Origin: Limnovirga sp038203525
GTDB taxonomy: Bacteria; Bacteroidota; Bacteroidia; Chitinophagales; Chitinophagaceae
Direction: 5' to 3'
Assembly (NCBI GenBank): GCA_038203525.1
Contig: JBBRDW010000182.1
Coordinates: forward strand, 1-5,592
Length of the DNA stretch: 5,592 bases
Part shown: in pieces, positions 4,607 through 5,592 of the stretch
Numbering within the stretch: position 1 is the first letter of the stretch
Layout: the number at the start of each line of letters is the position of its first letter
Program-made: the position numbers and the translations under genes
The notes under the pieces: model-generated
What the model saw: only the letters and a program-made list of their open reading frames with translations
Database searches by the model: none
Told to the model about the DNA's origin: nothing

Positions 4607-5592
4607 TCATAAATGCAGTAATTGCAGCGTATGCTTTATCCGCGCAACTGTTTCTTCTTTTCCAATGATCCCGGCTATATCAAATACACCCGGCCCAAAC
4701 TTGCCGCCCACCAGCATTATGCGGAATGGCGCCATCAGTTCACCCGGCTTTATTTGATGTGCTGCCGCCATTTCTTTTAATTCTTTTTCCAGTTCATCAT
4801 GCTGCCAGAGTGTGGTAAGTTTATATGCACGGATCAACTCAAGAAAAAATTGATTTTTCTTTTCATCCCATTTTGGTTTTATAGAAGTGGTATCAATATT
4901 TTCAGGCAGTTTAAAAAAGAAAGAAGCCTGCTGCACAAAATCTGTAAGCAATATGCAGCGATCTTTTACAAGTTCTAAAACTTTTTCAAATTTTGCTTCA
5001 TCATCAATCACAATTCCCTTTTCTTCAAAAATCTGTTTAACCTGTAACTGAAAACTGGAAACTGGTAACTTCTTTATCCATTCATGGTTGAACCACTTCG
5101 CTTTTTCGTAATCAAATTTTGCTCCACCCTTGTGCACACGATCCATAGAAAATTTTTCTACCAACTCATCCATTGAATAAATTTCCTGTTCGGTTCCATC
5201 GTTCCAGCCAAGTACTGCCAGCATGTTTATAAATGCTTCAGGTAAAAAACCTTTTTCCCGAAAGCCTTGTGTGGCCTCTTTTGTACGCGGGTCTGTCCAG
5301 TTCATGGCAAACACAGGAAAGCCCAATCTTTCACCATCACGTTTACTTAGTTTTCCGTTGCCATCGGGTTTTAAAATCAATGGCAGGTGCGCCCATTGGG
5401 GCATGTTTTCCAAACCAAATAAATACTTCCATAGTAATACATGCACAGGGGCACTTGGCAGCCATTCTTCGCCACGGAAGGCATGCGTTATTTTCATTAA
5501 GTAATCATCAACTACCACCGCTAAATGATAAGTGGGCATGCCATCCGCTTTTAGTAAAACCTTATCGTCTGTTTGCGAAGAATTGAAATGTA
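4607..5592 (-). CDS. gltX: Glutamyl-tRNA synthetase, N-terminal part cut by window edge
   Basis: This enzyme charges tRNA-Glu with glutamate in the cytoplasm (class I synthetase). The frame stays open to the right edge. Before the internal ATG at 5539 the codons read HFNSSQTDDKVLLKADG, the expected GluRS continuation, so that ATG is not the start. About 327 residues are visible, against roughly 500 for bacterial GluRS; the N-terminal half of the Rossmann fold with the HIGH motif is missing. Visible family marks are ADGMPTYHLAVVVDDYLM, RGEEW, and the KMSKS-type ATP-binding loop as GKLSKRDGE (K-L-S-K-R). The anticodon-binding helical domain follows and ends with FGPGVFDIAGIIGKEETVARI. A heptameric AACTGNN tandem (5046-5073) lies within the coding sequence between the catalytic and anticodon-binding parts. 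The next gene starts 70 bp downstream. Confidence 0.96.
   Translation of the reverse strand, partial: HFNSSQTDDKVLLKADGMPTYHLAVVVDDYLMKITHAFRGEEWLPSAPVHVLLWKYLFGLENMPQWAHLPLILKPDGNGKLSKRDGERLGFPVFAMNWTDPRTKEATQGFREKGFLPEAFINMLAVLGWNDGTEQEIYSMDELVEKFSMDRVHKGGAKFDYEKAKWFNHEWIKKLPVSSFQLQVKQIFEEKGIVIDDEAKFEKVLELVKDRCILLTDFVQQASFFFKLPENIDTTSIKPKWDEKKNQFFLELIRAYKLTTLWQHDELEKELKEMAAAHQIKPGELMAPFRIMLVGGKFGPGVFDIAGIIGKEETVARIKHTLQLLHL
5046..5073. repeat. Heptameric tandem (AACTGNN x 4, last unit degenerate) inside gltX
   Basis: On the plus strand the units are AACTGAA, AACTGGA, AACTGGT and AACTTCT, with a strict 7-bp period. On the coding strand it reads as TTACCAGTTTCCAGTTTTCA and specifies LPVSSFQLQ. 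A period of 7 is unrelated to the codon period, so the pattern is not a by-product of a repeated peptide. Confidence 0.55.

Noticed and set aside
4607..5539. gltX start at ATG 5539
   Set aside because: The 17 codons upstream continue the GluRS sequence without a stop to the window edge, so this is an internal methionine of a truncated gene.
5223..5586. Plus-strand frames of 93 and 117 codons
   Set aside because: They are antisense to gltX, which shows continuous GluRS motifs on the minus strand.

Overview
The window looks like a piece of chromosome from a member of the Bacteroidota, most likely close to Chitinophagaceae. The reasons are moderate-to-low GC, A/T-rich start contexts with no Shine-Dalgarno sequence, two perfect matches to the Bacteroidota -7 box (TAnnTTTG) just upstream of genes, and familiar protein types: a stand-alone B12-binding methylmalonyl-CoA mutase subunit, a GT39/ArnT-like membrane glycosyltransferase and a Cys-anchored lipoprotein. 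The taxon is inferred from these features and not from a marker-gene comparison.

Layout from left to right. The 5' 204 codons of an enoyl-CoA hydratase (minus strand) run off the left edge. A 109-bp divergent spacer follows, then a plus-strand TRIC/UPF0126-type membrane protein, the only plus-strand gene. It converges on the minus-strand cobalamin-binding subunit of methylmalonyl-CoA mutase, which has near-perfect 20-bp inverted repeats in the spacers on both sides. Next, all on the minus strand, come a GT39-like glycosyltransferase, a 70-aa two-helix membrane protein, a Cys-rich lipoprotein that overlaps it by 11 bp, and the 3' two thirds of glutamyl-tRNA synthetase running off the right edge. 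In transcription order the right block is gltX, lipoprotein, small membrane protein, glycosyltransferase, mcm subunit.

Functionally this is mostly housekeeping: acyl-CoA metabolism (hydratase and mutase subunit, separated by the TRIC gene), translation (gltX) and envelope glycosylation. The unfamiliar part is about 3630-4536. There a lipoprotein with a hexaglycine linker carries a C-terminal domain whose six cysteines fall into two identical C-x7-C-x4-C triplets 31 residues apart, and its stop codon overlaps the start of a small two-helix membrane protein. I do not recognise either family.

Other unexplained structures are a long imperfect hairpin enclosing the glycosyltransferase start codon, the inverted repeats flanking the mutase gene, and a heptameric AACTGNN tandem embedded in the gltX coding sequence. 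No RNA genes, CRISPR arrays, transposases or riboswitches were seen. No gene-free stretch exceeds 162 bp.
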